Source of the DNA: Cryptomeria japonica
Lineage: Eukaryota; Streptophyta; Pinopsida; Cupressales; Cupressaceae
Reading direction: 5' to 3'
Length of the DNA stretch: 64,000 nucleotides
Assembly (NCBI RefSeq): GCF_030272615.1
Contig: NC_081408.1
Coordinates: forward strand, 197,930,841-197,994,840
Position numbers and translations under genes: made by a program. The notes below the pieces were generated by a model. The model was not told the DNA's origin. It ran no database searches and was given only the letters and a program-made list of their open reading frames with translations. Shown here piece by piece: positions 11,008 through 23,866 of the stretch (the first letter of the stretch is position 1; every line of letters starts with the position of its first letter).

Positions 11008-12578
11008 TGATGGGATGGGGTTAGGGATAGACTAGCCTAGTCTATGTTCTTGGATCCTTCCCTTGGATCACCTGGTGTTCTCTTCACACCCTAGGGTCTA
11101 TAGGACTTCCCTTGCTTGAGGAATCCCCTGACCTTACCCAATCCACACACCATTGAGTTGCAATGCTGCTCCTAAGGTCTCACCTACTCATGAGACTCAA
11201 AACCCCTTACTATGGCTAATAAGGGCTTGGCTTGTCCTACTACTTCCTAGGTCTTAGCAAGGTTAGGTCAGGTCTATTTCATGGTTTTTCCACCCATTCA
11301 TGTTCCCCCAAGAGGTTTCAAGATTCCAACCCCTTATCGATTTCACTATTTTGTGTTTTTGCCTACAAAATAGGGCTACAAGGATTTTGACCAATTAGGC
11401 CTCCTACCCGGTCCTTTAGGGCTCCCTCTCACAAATGATGCACAAACTACCCAAACTCCAAAAATGGACTACCATTAATTTGGAAAGGGCTCAAGGATTT
11501 CTCTATTTTTGGGCCTCCAAGTGGCCGTATAGTGCCTTGGGCGAATTTTAGGGTTTTCAAGGGTTTTGTGAGGGTTTTATGGTATGCTTGGGTCACAATG
11601 TATGTTTTGTGTTTTAGCCACCTTGTCTAGATTGGTGAAGGCTCCCCCTTCACACCAGTAGTGCTTCACATACTCCTCTACACCTCCTCCAAAGAATGCA
11701 CTCTCCTCTGACCAACCTTTCTCTCCATGACCTCCGCAACTTGACCCTTCCTAGCCGAGCACTGTCTAGTCTCACCTAGGAGTCATTCTTTGTATGGCTT
11801 CCTTTCATTTTCAAGGGCCCTACTTGCATTGAACTATAGTACAAGACCTGCACTCTCATTCCTCATGGTTTCATGGTGGTTCCACAATGGGGAATGGAGT
11901 CAAGATTCCATTTGCACAAACCAGTCCAAACCTGGATAGTGAGAAGACAACTTACAAACCAAAACCTAATCTAATTGCTCAAAATGAAATTATTTACACC
12001 ATATAAGGCACTCCACATAGTTTTGCACATAAATCAATCCATTAACAATCTTCCTTTACTCCATTTGTGCCGATTGGCAACAAAATTGTAGTCTTAGTCA
12101 GGTCACTTTGCTTGGGTCGTACAATGTTTGACATCCAACCCATTAAATTAGGGTTTGGAAATACTTATACTACCCTCTCCTCAGTCTATGTGCCCATATT
12201 AGGGTTGTCCATGCTAGATTAAGGATTTTGACCTCATGGTGGAAAAGTTGCTTGACAACTTTTAAAAGTTGTCATGCAACTTTTGCAACTTTTGAGCAAC
12301 TTTCCCAATGTTGCTTTTCTTGACTCCTAGACCCACATTGGTAAAACCTAAGGACACCACCATTATATGAAGGACCCCTAAACACCTCAAAGACACACAT
12401 ACCCTCTATTTTCAAAAAAAATCTCAATTTTTGACTCATGACCCTAAGACCTCAACTAGGACCCTAACTAGGACCAATGAGCACATGGCTCTTATTATAT
12501 GTACAATCGCTTCATAAAGAAGTAAGAAGACAATACAAAAAAAATGGTGGGAGCCCTTTGAAGGGTGCTTCTGCACCA
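11008..12578 (-). repeat. 5' LTR of Chromo-B
   Basis: 1571 bp, pair of 4733-6310. It holds a 42-bp near-perfect palindrome at 12243-12284 whose second half is absent from the other LTR. Confidence 0.96.
12243..12284. repeat. 42-bp palindrome in the Chromo-B 5' LTR
   Basis: Two adjacent 21-base arms (12243-12263 and 12264-12284) are reverse complements except for one base. The 3' LTR has only the first arm, near 5996. Confidence 0.9.
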
Positions 12579-12583
12579 TATAG
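12579..12583. repeat. Target-site duplication of Chromo-B (right), TATAG
   Basis: Matches 4728-4732. Confidence 0.93.
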
Positions 12584-13807
12584 CCTTAACAGTAAACAAT
12601 ATTCAAGTTATAAACATCCAAATGCTTCAATACTCAATGCTTTTGGTTATCATGTCTCATCGGAAATAGTTAAGTAGTTAATCAAATCAACAATAAGATC
12701 ATAACCAAAAAAACATTCACCACATGACACAAGTATTTATACATGGAAAACCCAAAATAGGTAAAAACCACGGTGAGATGGGAGTCACAAGAAAATATTT
12801 AAACTCTTCTGAAGTTCGCCCTTTTAGGAGCCTAGATTGTTAAAGCTTTTACAAAAGTCTTGTTAAGAACTGATCCTGTTAGGAATCACCCGGTTAAGGG
12901 ATTGACTACAAATTCCTTGTTAGAAGAAAATACCCTGTAAGGAGTAACCTTAGTAGAGGATTTGAGAATCCAATCTAATGGACCACCTTGTTAGAGGATT
13001 TAATAAGTAACCAAGCTTGTTAGAGCTTACCCGGTTAGGGGATTTCTATTCTACTGTAATTGTCAGAAAACAACAAGAGTTTCTTGATCTATTTGAATAG
13101 CACTACATTTGCTTGATCAAATCCATTTAAGCTTCTATCTTCCTTTACTCAAACTATAGACTCATTCTCTGGTTAGGAAACTACACACTCAACTGATGTC
13201 TACCAACTATTGCCAACACCAAAACAAAAAACTTCATCGACCTTAAATACAAATCAATTAGGTCAGTAACACAACAAAAATCTAATCCTCTCATCATGGA
13301 TATTACAAAAATGTTGGTACAAGTATGACCATTGGATTTCATAGTAATCTCTTCACATCAATCAAGAATATCTCAACCACTCCTTGATTACTGCTTCCTT
13401 GAGCTCTGTAAATCATCATGCGCTTTGCATTAGATGCAATACACTTTGTTCCTTCCCTAGACAAACAAATGCGCCAAAATAATTTGGACTTGTCTTCATA
13501 CAATGACCTTATGTGTCACCACCATTATTACTCAAATCATAAACCAACATAACCAATTTGACAACCTTAATTGATTAGGGTTTAACAAAAACAAATGATA
13601 GGGTTTACCGGTTACATAACGTAGAAAGGGTTTAACCTTATACACTAGTTTATTGGTTCAACTGACAAACTTACATACTAGTTTACAATAACCTTCACAA
13701 AGTTCTTCCTATTGGTTATAAGACAATATCAACATTATCATTACTAGTTTAATTGACATCATTGACAACAACATATCATTAATGCAATCTTCATGCAAAT
13801 GCCAACA
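12584..13807 (-). repeat. 5' LTR of Copia-1, outer piece
   Basis: Continues the LTR interrupted at 4732 and ends GCCAACA at 13807, matching the LTR end at position 57. Runs of CTTGTTAGAG and CCGGTTAGGG type motifs around 12830-13050 match the Copia-F LTR around 54700 and 62480, so the two families are related. No gene lies in it. Confidence 0.88.
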
Positions 13808-14707
13808 CTTGAGTCCCATATATTGTCTCAGGTCAAAGATCATAATAATAACTTATATTTCCTAACTCAAGAATCAAAATGTTTCAAAATTGTCTATTTC
13901 AAGATGGAGGCAAACTTATTGATTTAGATTCAGAATAACACATTATTGTTGCAAGTAGTGAAACAAGTGATGAATAAGTAACTCAATATACCATTGATGA
14001 AACATTTCATGGTCATAGATTTACTAAACTTATTTAAAGAGGTGGTTAAACGTGATCCATGAGAATACTTCAAAGCCCTTGTTGATGAGGGAATTAAATT
14101 GCTACCTAATTTTGACATATCATTGCTCACAGTTAAGGACAAACTAAGATCTAGTGAATCTAAACCTAGAAGGACAAACAATGAGGAAAGAATAAAATAT
14201 CACAAACCTTTGTACCTACAACCAAGATACAAGCGATCTACGAAAACATAGAAACCTATATCTACCAATGAACCCAGTTTGAATGAATTAAGAGCATTGA
14301 GATAAAAGTTGGACACTCTCAAAAATAAAAAGGCATCATCACACAAGTTTTTCATTGAGGAAATATGTCCCTATCCTTTTGATCTAAGCATTCTGAAGCC
14401 ACCTTTTCCTATCCATTGGGAGATACTAAAATTGGATAATTATAGAGGGCAAGGGGACCCTAAAGATCACTTGAAATAATTTTGCACTACCACCTTAGAA
14501 TTTGCAGTGGATAAAACATACCTTATGATACTATTTTCTTATAGCCTTGGAGGAAGCACTATGGAATGGTTCTCCCAATTACCTCTGAATATCAAATCTT
14601 TCCAAGAATTGGTTGATAAGTTTGTCTTACACTATGATTACAACTATGAACATGAGGTGACCATGATGGACCTATTCAACATAAAACAAAAACAAGGAGA
14701 ATCCTTT

Positions 14708-14793
14708 GTATCATTTTTGCAAGGATGGAGACATTTGACAAAAAGAGAACGTATCATTTTTGCAAAGATGGAGACATTTGACAAAAAGAGAAC
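14708..14793 (+). repeat. 43-bp tandem duplication inside Tat-H gag
   Basis: 14708-14750 and 14751-14793 are identical except for one base. As 43 is not a multiple of three, it shifts the gag frame. Confidence 0.95.
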
Positions 14794-15308
14794 CTTATGA
14801 CATTTACGATAAGCAACTTGTTGACCTTTTTTGTTGCAATTTAAACAAGGACATTGAAAGAGAACTTTGTCTCAAGTGTTTGGACAGCTTTGATGATGTC
14901 ATAGATATGGGATTTCAAATCAAACTACCCTTATTGATGATGGTACCTTAAATATAATTGATGATAAAGATCACAAAGGATCTAGTTTGAACCACAAAAC
15001 ACCCCTTTGTGCTAAGAATAAGAATGTGGTTAATGATGAAGTTGTTGATGTGAAAAATGCAAAAACATTGACATATATTTACAACCTTAATGGTTCATCC
15101 CCAGACAAAGGAAAAGAGAAACAAAGAAGCTTTCCTAAACAAAATTTTACACCATTGGGACAATTGCTCAAGTCAATATTGAAAGAACTCCCTAAAAACA
15201 GTCTTATAACATTACTTGAGATGAGAGAATAGAATCATAGACACAAGGGTCACAAGACTAACAATTGTAATAAACTTTGACATGTGATACAAGACCTTCT
15301 TGATGAGG

Positions 15309-15313
15309 GAAAA
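15309..15313. repeat. Target-site duplication of D (left), GAAAA
   Basis: Equal to GAAAA at 39984-39988. Gag sequence continues in frame across the two. Confidence 0.92.
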
Positions 15314-15898
15314 TGTCATGCCCAAACTTTTGGGCACAAACGGAACAAATTTTTTTTAAAAGAATACTTAACCTAGTACAACTAACTTATTAAATTGATG
15401 CAAAACTAGTTTAGTCTTAACTATGTTTTTGACTGAATCTAACCACTAAGCCAATCGGCAAAATAAAACATCTAAGTCACAAGCGGATTAAAAATCTCCA
15501 ACAAAAGAATATTGTCTTCCATTAATAAATAATTAAAATCTCAAACTTAATATATGATCTTTAAATTAATTGACCAATAGTCTCTTATAGTTCTTAAATT
15601 ACAGTGGGTCTAAAATTAATTTACCCTAACTCTTTGATTAAATAAACCTATTAAATAAAATTTCCATTAATTAAATTACTTTAAAATCTGAAATTTGAGA
15701 GAGGCCAACTTGACATACATGGGTCATTTTCATCCCCTAAGATTTATCCTCCCAAGAGTTTAAAATCTTCTTATTAAAATGCTTTTAACCCTTTTTTTTT
15801 TTTATAATTTAAAAGTGCAATAATTTTATTCACAAATAATTATTTTGATTCCATGTAAATATAGATTTTAATTAAATATATACATATATGTTGATAAG

Positions 15899-16035
<137 letters not shown>

Positions 16036-16082
16036 ACAAGTGTGAGGGAATGTAAACAAAATATATTCACACACATTTATGA

Positions 16083-16112
16083 ATATATATATGTGTGTGT
16101 GTGTGTGTGTGT
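16083..16112. repeat. (AT)n then (GT)n microsatellite in D
   Basis: About 10 bases of AT followed by about 20 of GT. Together with the AC run at 15899 it forms an inverted AC-AT...AT-GT arrangement flanking a 50-base unique stretch. Confidence 0.95.
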
Positions 16113-16452
16113 TATACCCAAGGGTTAATGGAGCTCTCTTTTCTTTTATTTCTTTATTTTCTTATTACCTCACATACCCTTTTCTTTTATTCGTATTGGT
16201 AATTTGCCCCAACCCGAAATTAGGGTTAGGGCATGTGTGTGACAACCTAATATCTTTTTTTTTTTTTGTGTGTGTGCTCTGTGTAGCTTTTTCTTTTTTA
16301 TGTGTGTGTGTGTAGGTGCGGGCGCGGTGGCCCGAGCTTCATCACTCGGCGGAGCTGAAGAGGAAATGGCAGAGGGGAGCCGAGCGGACGAAGCAAGGGG
16401 GGAAGGAAGGCGGAGGAAAGGAAAAATGGCGGCAGGGGTTTCCCCCGGGCGC

Positions 16453-16670
16453 CACTGTGTTTATCCACAGTGCGGCCGAGAGCCGTCCATTGTGGGTAAA
16501 CACAGTGGCGGCCGGGAGCCACCACCACTGTGGTTGCCCATAGTGGGGGACCCGGTGCCATCCACTGTGGTTTCCCATAGTGGCGGCGCCGAGCCGTCCA
16601 CTATGAGCAGCCACAGTGGAGGCACAGCCGCACCATCCCCTATGCTCATAGGGGTTCGGCCTTCACCGAA
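16453..16670. repeat. Array of seven short hairpins at about 37-bp spacing
   Basis: Inverted repeats at 16453-16472, 16487-16508, 16525-16546, 16562-16583, 16598-16619, 16637-16654 and 16655-16670. The first five share arms like CCACTGTG and CACAGTGG (or CATAGTGG) around a 6-base loop. The sixth has arms CCCCTATG and CATAGGGG, and the last TTCGG and CCGAA. Starts of the first six are 34-39 bases apart. They lie in a GC-rich patch unlike the AT-rich surroundings. Confidence 0.88.
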
Positions 16671-16729
16671 AACATGGTGATATTAATTTTTTTATTTATT
16701 TTTTTTTGTATTTTTTTTTTATAATATGT

Positions 16730-16829
16730 TCATCATATATATATATATAAATATATATGTAGATATATATTTCTATATCATTTTGCTTAGGAGATACATA
16801 AGTTTCCAGATTAATATTTTTTTTATGTG

Positions 16830-16864
<35 letters not shown>
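16730..16864. repeat. AT-rich microsatellite patches in D
   Basis: TATATA runs at about 16735-16772 and 16833-16864 with T-rich DNA between. Confidence 0.9.
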
Positions 16865-16867
<3 letters not shown>

Positions 16868-16870
16868 ATA

Positions 16871-18633
16871 ACATGCAGAAAACTAATAAATGGTTTGCAG
16901 CATAAAATAGATGTAATATACATTTTCTAGATTTTTTAATAATTAGGCTTTAAATTTGCCCTTATCTCTCTTATATACAAAACTCAAACTAATTATTTCT
17001 TTAGCATATTAGACCTAGTTTAGAGGAAAGAAGATAACTAATTTGTTTATTTGCTTAAAGCATTCTGTAACTAATAATGCATTCTAACAACAATCTTAAA
17101 ATATAATCCTTTTTGGTAAACAAAATAAAACTAAAACTAAATGCTAAATTTTTTTGATAAATTAAACTACTACAATAAGATTTGTTTTTTTGCATTATAT
17201 GAAAGAACAAATAACAGATTTATTTTGTTTGCAGCAGCATAAATAAACATAAATGAACATGTAATAATAGATTTAATTTATTTGCAGAATATACATAAAT
17301 GCAACAACTTCATTTCTGTTTTTTTTTTATAAAGAAGATTTAGATACAAGTTCAAATATCCCATTTTTCCCTTTTTGCAAAACTAACCAAATAGGAAAAA
17401 AAAATACATTTCTTTAGCAATTTAAAATACAAAGTGAATAATAATACAAATGGGTATGAAAACCCAACTAAAATTTCCCTTCCATAGGAGTATAAATAAA
17501 ATAAATACACTTCTTTTCTTTTAAAAATTAGAAACAACAATAGCTCTTTTTTTTCTTTTGCTACAAATTAAATGCATTCTTTTTCTTTGAACTATTTCTG
17601 CAACTTAGAACAACAACTAATCCCTTTATCCTTTCTTTTCCATCCCAAGCAACCTGCAATAAAAATACAACTTGACCATGGAGAGATCACCTCCCAGCCT
17701 AGGCTTACTAGAAGCCACCCCCGAGCTTGGAGAACCAAGTACAAGACGGGTCACAAACAAACAAACAACACAACAACAAAAGCAAACACTCAACATGTAT
17801 TTTCCCATCCCAAGCTACACTCTCACCACAACTTGTGATGATCTTTCCACGGGTGGAAGTGGACCAAGTACCATTGGGGAGATTGCAAGCTTAATACAAC
17901 TCAAGCCACCTCATAGCAATACAAAATACAACAAAAATTTATCTCCACACCTTATGCCCCCCAAAGGCATAAAAGCCATATTTTCTCCCCTTATGACCCC
18001 CAAATGCATACACAAGGCTATGCAACAAGGGTCACAAAGGATACCCTTGAGAACACTCCCCATAAGGAGAGCCTCTCACCCAAGGCTGTCATACTCCTTC
18101 CACCCCAAGACCATCCTACTCTCCCAAGAGTAGGAGGTCTTGGACACTCCCAAAACAAGAACACATAAGCAAAGAACATGAAAATGAAAATCTACATTTT
18201 TCTCCTACAAAACAAATTACATATACACATCTCTTCATACAAGCATTTCTTTCTTTAAAAAACAACATAAACAACATAAACAAAAGGAAGTAAAACCAAC
18301 CTTAATCTACCAATAGGTATGTTAGACTTAGTTGGGGATGAGCTGCCCAAATCCACACAAACTTTCCAACAACCCTTCACCAATATTCTATCCTACAACT
18401 AAATTTCAAAAATTGCATAATCTCCAACAATGGAGAGTGGGTGATTACTCACTAAGTCCCTAATCCTTGCCTAAGAAGGCCTCTCACATACTTCCCAACC
18501 CCTTGGGTGAGGTGAGAGTTCCCATTGGTTCCTCTTCCCAACCTCTTACATATTACTAAAACTGGAAAGGGAAAAGGTGAGAGAGGATGGGGAAGAGAGT
18601 TTGACATCAAAAGGGAACATTGTCTATCCTAGG
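16871..18633. other. Body of D without recognisable gene
   Basis: AT-rich, then after 17680 richer in C. An open frame of 153 codons (17672-18133) has no motif I recognise and low-complexity Pro/Thr/Gln composition. I treat it as chance. Nothing else supports a gene. Confidence 0.6.
18629..18633. repeat. Target-site duplication of Mega-A (left), CTAGG
   Basis: Equal to CTAGG at 38967-38971. Confidence 0.92.
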
Positions 18634-19571
18634 TGTTGTCTTAAAAATCTGATTTCCTTTAACATCCTTAGAATAATATGGTTAAACTCGGTGCAGAAGA
18701 GACATTAAAGATAAGGAAATTCTCAAGACAACATATGACAAGGTTTGATTGAACCTTCTACACTTCAGACTTACTCAAAGTCCAGGCGGGTATACCTTTG
18801 TGAATTGAATTCACACCTTCAAACATAAACCCACAGCAAACCAGTCCATAAAACCAGTGGATCTATTCACCTTGAAATCAACTGAAAATAAAGAATGGAA
18901 ACTATACTTAAATTTAGCATTTCGATCAACAAAGCATGCAATAAACAACTTCAATTAATACCAGTGCCTTATCCAAGGTCACAGAGTCATCTAAACTCAA
19001 ATAAGACTCCTCAAACAAAACATCTTTATGCTTCCCGTCGGCTTGGTTTATATTAATCCTTATATATGCCTGACACCTACAAGAATTCAAGCATTCCAAA
19101 CTAAGCTATGGTCATCAAAATTCAAAGTTCCTTCCAAAGAGTTTACTGGTATGAGTGATCCCTGCATCTTTAATTTCCCTCCTAAAGAGAAAAGCTAATG
19201 AACACTTCTACTAAAATTGCTTTGCAATTCCATTCAAATAGAATAACCCTGGATTATTCAGAATGAAAGCAGTAAACAAATTTGTAAACACACTTGAAGA
19301 CAACACAAAGATTTACTCAAAATCGATGGTCTGTATATTGATATTTAGTTCAAGAAATATTACAAGAAATTTTGAGTATTCTCCATTAGACTTAGAAAAG
19401 CTCAGATAAATTTCTGCAGCGTTTTCTTACAATTTTTTGTGATCTCTTTTTCTCTAGTCTTGGTATCCATTTATAACAACATGGATGCACAAAGCTTCGG
19501 ACTTCTTGAGGAGATTTTGTTACAATCATTTCTTTCAAAATAAAGAGGTTACAAGCTTTTCGCAAAAACAG

Positions 19572-22500
19572 TTACAAGCTCTTTTCGGCCTCTGCAGTTT
19601 CCTCAACAGACTGTTCGGTTGCAACCTCTTCTATCTTTTTAGGGGTGCTCTCAAACTATTCTGGATCATGGGTGGCATATTTAATTGTCCACTCATTATA
19701 CACCTCTTCTGTCAGCCATGAGAAATTAATCACTTTATCTTTAGTCTTAGTCAACCTTTTCCAAGAATTTCTCATTTTGTTGACCTCTGAATTGAGAAAA
19801 CCATAATGTGACTTAATTTTCTCTATCTCTTGTATTGTCACAACAAGGAAAGAAGCATCATCAAAATCAATAATTCCTTTAACTCTTGCTGACAATTTAG
19901 CTTCTATCTCCTTAAGCCACATTTGTTTGTCCTTTAATTGATCCGGGCTAGCAAAAACTCCTAGGAGCAACTCAAAAACTTGATCAGTGTACTCCTTCTT
20001 GCACAAATTAACCTTCCTATCCACATTATCCACCTCTGCTGCTAATTGTACTAAGACTTTACTGACATCAGAAGTGGATTTGATGATGGGATTGGCCCTT
20101 GATTCATCACAGGATACACACATGAACTCTAGATCTTCCTCCCTAGGCCTCCATCTGTCAACAGTAGGTGTCAAAATGGCCTTGTCTTTCTTGAGCTCAT
20201 TGCATATATCCATAATTTTACCTACATTGTTGTAGAGCACTAAGGCATTTATTGTATCTGCAAAACTAGAAATTGTAGCTCTTACTCTCTCCTCATACTT
20301 CTTTGCATATAAGGCCTGAGCCTGTTTCAAGTTTTCCAGTTCTTGAGGAGAATTTCAACCATTTGAGAGCTGGAGGGTGCTGGAGATGGTGGAAACTCAA
20401 TGATAGGGCTAGTAGGTGGAGGTCTTGCAGGAGAAGAGGAGATCATCAGTGGTGAAGACTCACCTTGATGGTATTGTCCAGTCAACTGGCTCTGCAGCTT
20501 GACAATGATGCTATCCTTACCTCTTACTTCCTCCTTGGCACTGTTATAGGCCTTTAAAACTGTTTCCAACTTGATTTGGAGGGCCTCTTTCTCTTTGTCT
20601 TCCTTCTCTCCTACTACAACACTAAATTTTGCAGTCTCTAACACAATGCTAGCAGCCTCCACTAGCCCTGTACTCTGCACTCTCTTTACCATCATTCCAC
20701 CAAGGTAACTTGACCCTGGGGTGTCTTTTCTTTTCTTACTCTCATTTCTCTTGAGAGACCACATGATGAGTGCAGCATTGTCCTTATTGAAAGTAATCCC
20801 CTCCATGGGGTTAGTCTCTTTTCTAACTGCATCTAGTACCAGGGTGTCTGCTATATCCCATTCAGGCAAGATAAGCACTCCAGCTTGTGCTACCATATCT
20901 CTTCCCTGCTCAGGGGTGATAGTTTTGAATTCTTCCATCATCTCTTGCTTTATTTCCTCTTCCACCAGGGCTGGATCTTTATTGGGCTGCTCAGCCTTTC
21001 TTGGTCCACATCTAGTATTATATCTATCTATGTGTTGTTTCCATATAAACTGCATAAATGCTTCTAATGTGACAAAATTGTTATCAGCTAAAAAGGCACT
21101 ACTTGCCTATTTTATCTTAGGATCCCACTCCTGGCCTTTCAGTAAAGTGGTAGTGATATCCATTTCAGCAGCAATGGGTTCTTCTGGCATTCCTTCCTCC
21201 ACTTCATCATAAGTGTATGCAATTTCCCCTAGACTACGTAACTGTAGGAGTTGCTCAGCTGCTGCTTGCTCATTTCCTATATGGATAGGGGATTGGGATG
21301 GGGAATAGAAAGGTGTATCTAATTGCACTTCTTTTCCCACTCTTTGATTTTTGGGGCTTTCTTGGATGTCAATGACATCTTGTATCTTCCTCTTTCCTTT
21401 GGAGGTAGAGGGCTCCCCTGTTGTAGGCATCAGCACACTATAACTGGATTTCTTATGCAATGTGTAATCACTAGGAGGGATTGCCTTGTTGGATGCTGAC
21501 CTACTTAGGATCATTCTTTCCTTCTCAGGGTTGCTCTTGATTACATCTTCCCTCTTCTCCTTCAGCGTCTGCATCACATCTTCAAAGAAAATAATCAAAA
21601 ACTTTATTTTCTCTTCTAGTGGGAAAAAGCTAGACAATGGGTCATAGCTGGCATCAAACTGATGCAACAAATCCAAGGCTTTCTTATAAGCCACCCACTT
21701 TTCTTTCCTTAGCTCCTACTCATCTAGATCAAACTCATTTTTTATGAGGTCTTTAGGAAACTAGAATTGATGAGGGCTACCTCTGCATGCTACCTTCTTC
21801 CTAAACATACCATTGAAGAAGTCTTTTGGATCGCCACACTTGGACACTACAGTAGACAAATGATAAGGCTTGAGGAAATATTCAAAGCAATTCCAGCCTC
21901 CCTTTGTTATTACAAATTGGTGAGCTATGGTAGTTGCAGGGAAAATAGTCCCTTTACCCATGCCTGTCAACTCTGCCTCTTGTAAGCCACCAATTTGTCT
22001 AAGAATCTCTGCGATTCCTACTTTGAGAGGGACCTGGTAAGGTAACAAAAAAGGGGTGCCTCTGAAACCAAAAACTCTGAAAACTGTGGAGACTGGATAC
22101 AAATAAATCTCACCCCAGTTATGAACAAATTTTATGTTCTGTGCGAATTCTTTTGGTCTTATGAATTCCAAAAGAACCTTGGCGATTCTTAGGTTCTCAA
22201 AGCAGAGGAGAGTCCTTATTTTGGATGCAAAATATTTATCAAACTTAAAAAATTTGGCATCCTCTTTATCCCATAACAACATAGTACTCCATAGTTGTAC
22301 CGGCATTTTTTCTCCTTCCTTCTCCTTAACAAGGTCCAGTCCACTGGCAAAGTAATCACCATCTTTGAAGAGAAAAAGGTGCATCAGGAGTGAGTACCAT
22401 CCAAAAGGCCTATCCACCTTTCCATTCTTGATTCCTATTAACCCTCCATGAATAGCATCGGCAATATAAGAGGCATAATCAACTGTAATTGCAAGAGAAG

Positions 22501-23212
22501 GATTCAAAATCTGAGCAATCATTAACAAGTAATGATTCGGCATATTTGCTTTAGCATCTTCTCCCAAAACTTGACAAAGTGCCCAATACATTCCTTTAGC
22601 CCTCAGGGTGAACATACTTAATGAAAAGGGCTCCTGTGTGTTGGGTCCTACAACTGTTAACCATCCTATTTTCACAAAAAACTCCTTTAGAGGCCCATTC
22701 CTGATATGACTCCTCTATGCACCGTAAATTTGGGTTAATGATGTGAAATTTATAGGTTCTAGAAAATTGGTGAACTCATTAAGCCCAAAAGCTGTCCTAA
22801 ACTCTTCAGCATTAATTTCAATGAAGGTTTTCCCATTTACATCCCAAATGCTTCTTGTGACTAGATCATAATTGAGTGCGATTTGGGTCAGCAAATCTAT
22901 GTCCATGAATACCCCTGGGACTACTAATTTCCTGACGTCTAATTCCTAGATACTGTTTTGCGGGGCAGGAGAATTTCTCATTCTGAATCCAACTTTAAAC
23001 AACCCCAACCCAGACAATCCAACCTGTGGGTCTCTCAACCAGTTACCCTTGTCATATAATCCTTCTTCTATCTTTAAATGGGGAGCTTTGGGCACTAACT
23101 CTTTTGCCTTTGATGCTTGATTAGTTTACAAGGTCAACTATTCTAAAAAATCATCACAAACACTCCTTTCTGAATAGTTAACTTTGCCAGAAAACTCTCT
23201 TTTAGGAGCCAT
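19572..23212 (-). pseudogene. LTR-encoded ORF of Mega-A, 3' LTR copy, unknown function
   Basis: From a Met at 23212 one frame runs about 1,210 codons to TAA at 19572, broken by several stops (near 23140, 22700, 21760, 21107, 19656) and one single-base loss near 20330. The N-terminal third (22906-21761) is globular with motifs AFGLNEFTNFLEPINF, LRAKGMYWALCQVLGED, NHYLLMIAQILNPS and FGWYSLLMHLFLF. The middle is charged (TGEPSTSKGKRK, then acidic). After a Pro/Ser linker (SSSPARPPPTSPIIEFPPSP) the C-terminal part is helical and may form coiled coils. It is on the same strand as gag-pol. It reminds me of the plant-transposon-type extra ORFs in some Tat/Ogre elements, but I cannot confirm a family. 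Confidence 0.75.
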
Positions 23213-23866
23213 TTTGAAAACATAAGATTTGAATACCACTCCTAAACAATTCTATGACAAATCAATTATCTTATCTAGAACACTACACAGGAATTGCTAC
23301 ACAAGAATATGAGAGAACCTGTTCTTTGCTTGAAGGAATTTGCTCTGCAACTGAACCGACTTGCTCTGTATCTGAAGAAAATAACTCTGCATTTGCTCTT
23401 CTGCAAAATCCTTTAAAAGATATCTTCACCCGGTTGATAGGAAATCAAATATTTGTACTCAAGGCCTTAACTAGAACATTGATTCTACATGCTTCGGCCA
23501 TCCCTTCAAAATTGAATTCATATGAGAATTCATATTTTTCGCTCCAACAGGTCACAATGTTCCTGCAAGTGTTTCATTTTGCTCTTTCGCAACTTCGTGG
23601 AGCATAACTATCGGGCAGCTTAGTCCTGTGAAATAGCGTCAACTGTCCGATCAAAAGAAACTTGATCGAGCGTTAGATTAACTAACAGCTTTGGCTTTGC
23701 TCTGGGTCCCACTTTTCTATTGGCTACATGATACCACATGGCGCCCAACCATTGGCCTTGAAATTTCCTTTGCATTCCACTTGATACTGGCCGCGTGTCT
23801 TTCTTTTATACCGCTGGTTCCACCTTGGCGGGCCCACACTTTCTTCTTAGACCATGTGTCAACGGA

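Larger units (their letters stand above)
4733..12578 (-). mobile_element. Chromo-B, Ty3/gypsy chromovirus, complete ends, nested in Copia-1
   Basis: A full-length 7.85-kb element on the minus strand: 5' LTR 12578-11008, PBS 11004-10991, gag, protease, RT, RNase H, integrase, chromodomain, PPT 6327-6311 and 3' LTR 6310-4733. LTRs run TG to CA and the TSD is TATAG on both sides. The chromodomain fused to the integrase end places it in the chromovirus group of Ty3/gypsy. Chromovirus chromodomains are known to bias insertion to heterochromatin; that role is assumed for this copy. Confidence 0.96.
1..13807 (-). mobile_element. Copia-1, Ty1/copia LTR retrotransposon, partial at left edge, split by Chromo-B
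   Basis: Reading the minus strand from 13807 down gives a 5' LTR (13807-12584 plus 4732-4553), a tRNA-Met type PBS (4550-4541), gag, protease, integrase, RT and RNase H in the Ty1/copia order, a PPT (about 80-58) and the first bases of the 3' LTR (57-1). The 3' LTR continues outside the window, so its target-site duplication cannot be checked. The 5' LTR is about 1.40 kb once Chromo-B is removed. The coding region has frameshifts and stops throughout. Confidence 0.93.
13890..15313 (+). pseudogene. Tat-H gag, decayed
   Basis: Gag fragments read in order: NELRALR, SHKFFIEEICPYPFDLS, KLDNYRGQGDPKDHLK, then 14507-14800 open with GGSTMEWFSQLP, SFQELVDKFV and TMMDLFNIKQKQGESF. These are typical of plant gypsy retrotransposon gag. 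A 43-bp tandem duplication at 14708-14793 shifts the frame, which resumes at 14760-14951 (YDKQLVDLFCCNLNKDIERE). A further piece at 14987-15232 leads to HRHKGHKTNNC, a His/Cys end motif. The frame reaches LLDEGK at 15313, where D is inserted. Stops are frequent. Confidence 0.85.

Noticed and set aside
16270-16680. Overlapping open frames on both strands over the GC-rich patch of D
   Set aside because: GC-rich DNA with few stops in all frames; the hairpin array explains the repeating pattern and no protein motif is seen.
17672-18133. 153-codon open frame
   Set aside because: No motif, low-complexity composition, inside an LTR-like unit.
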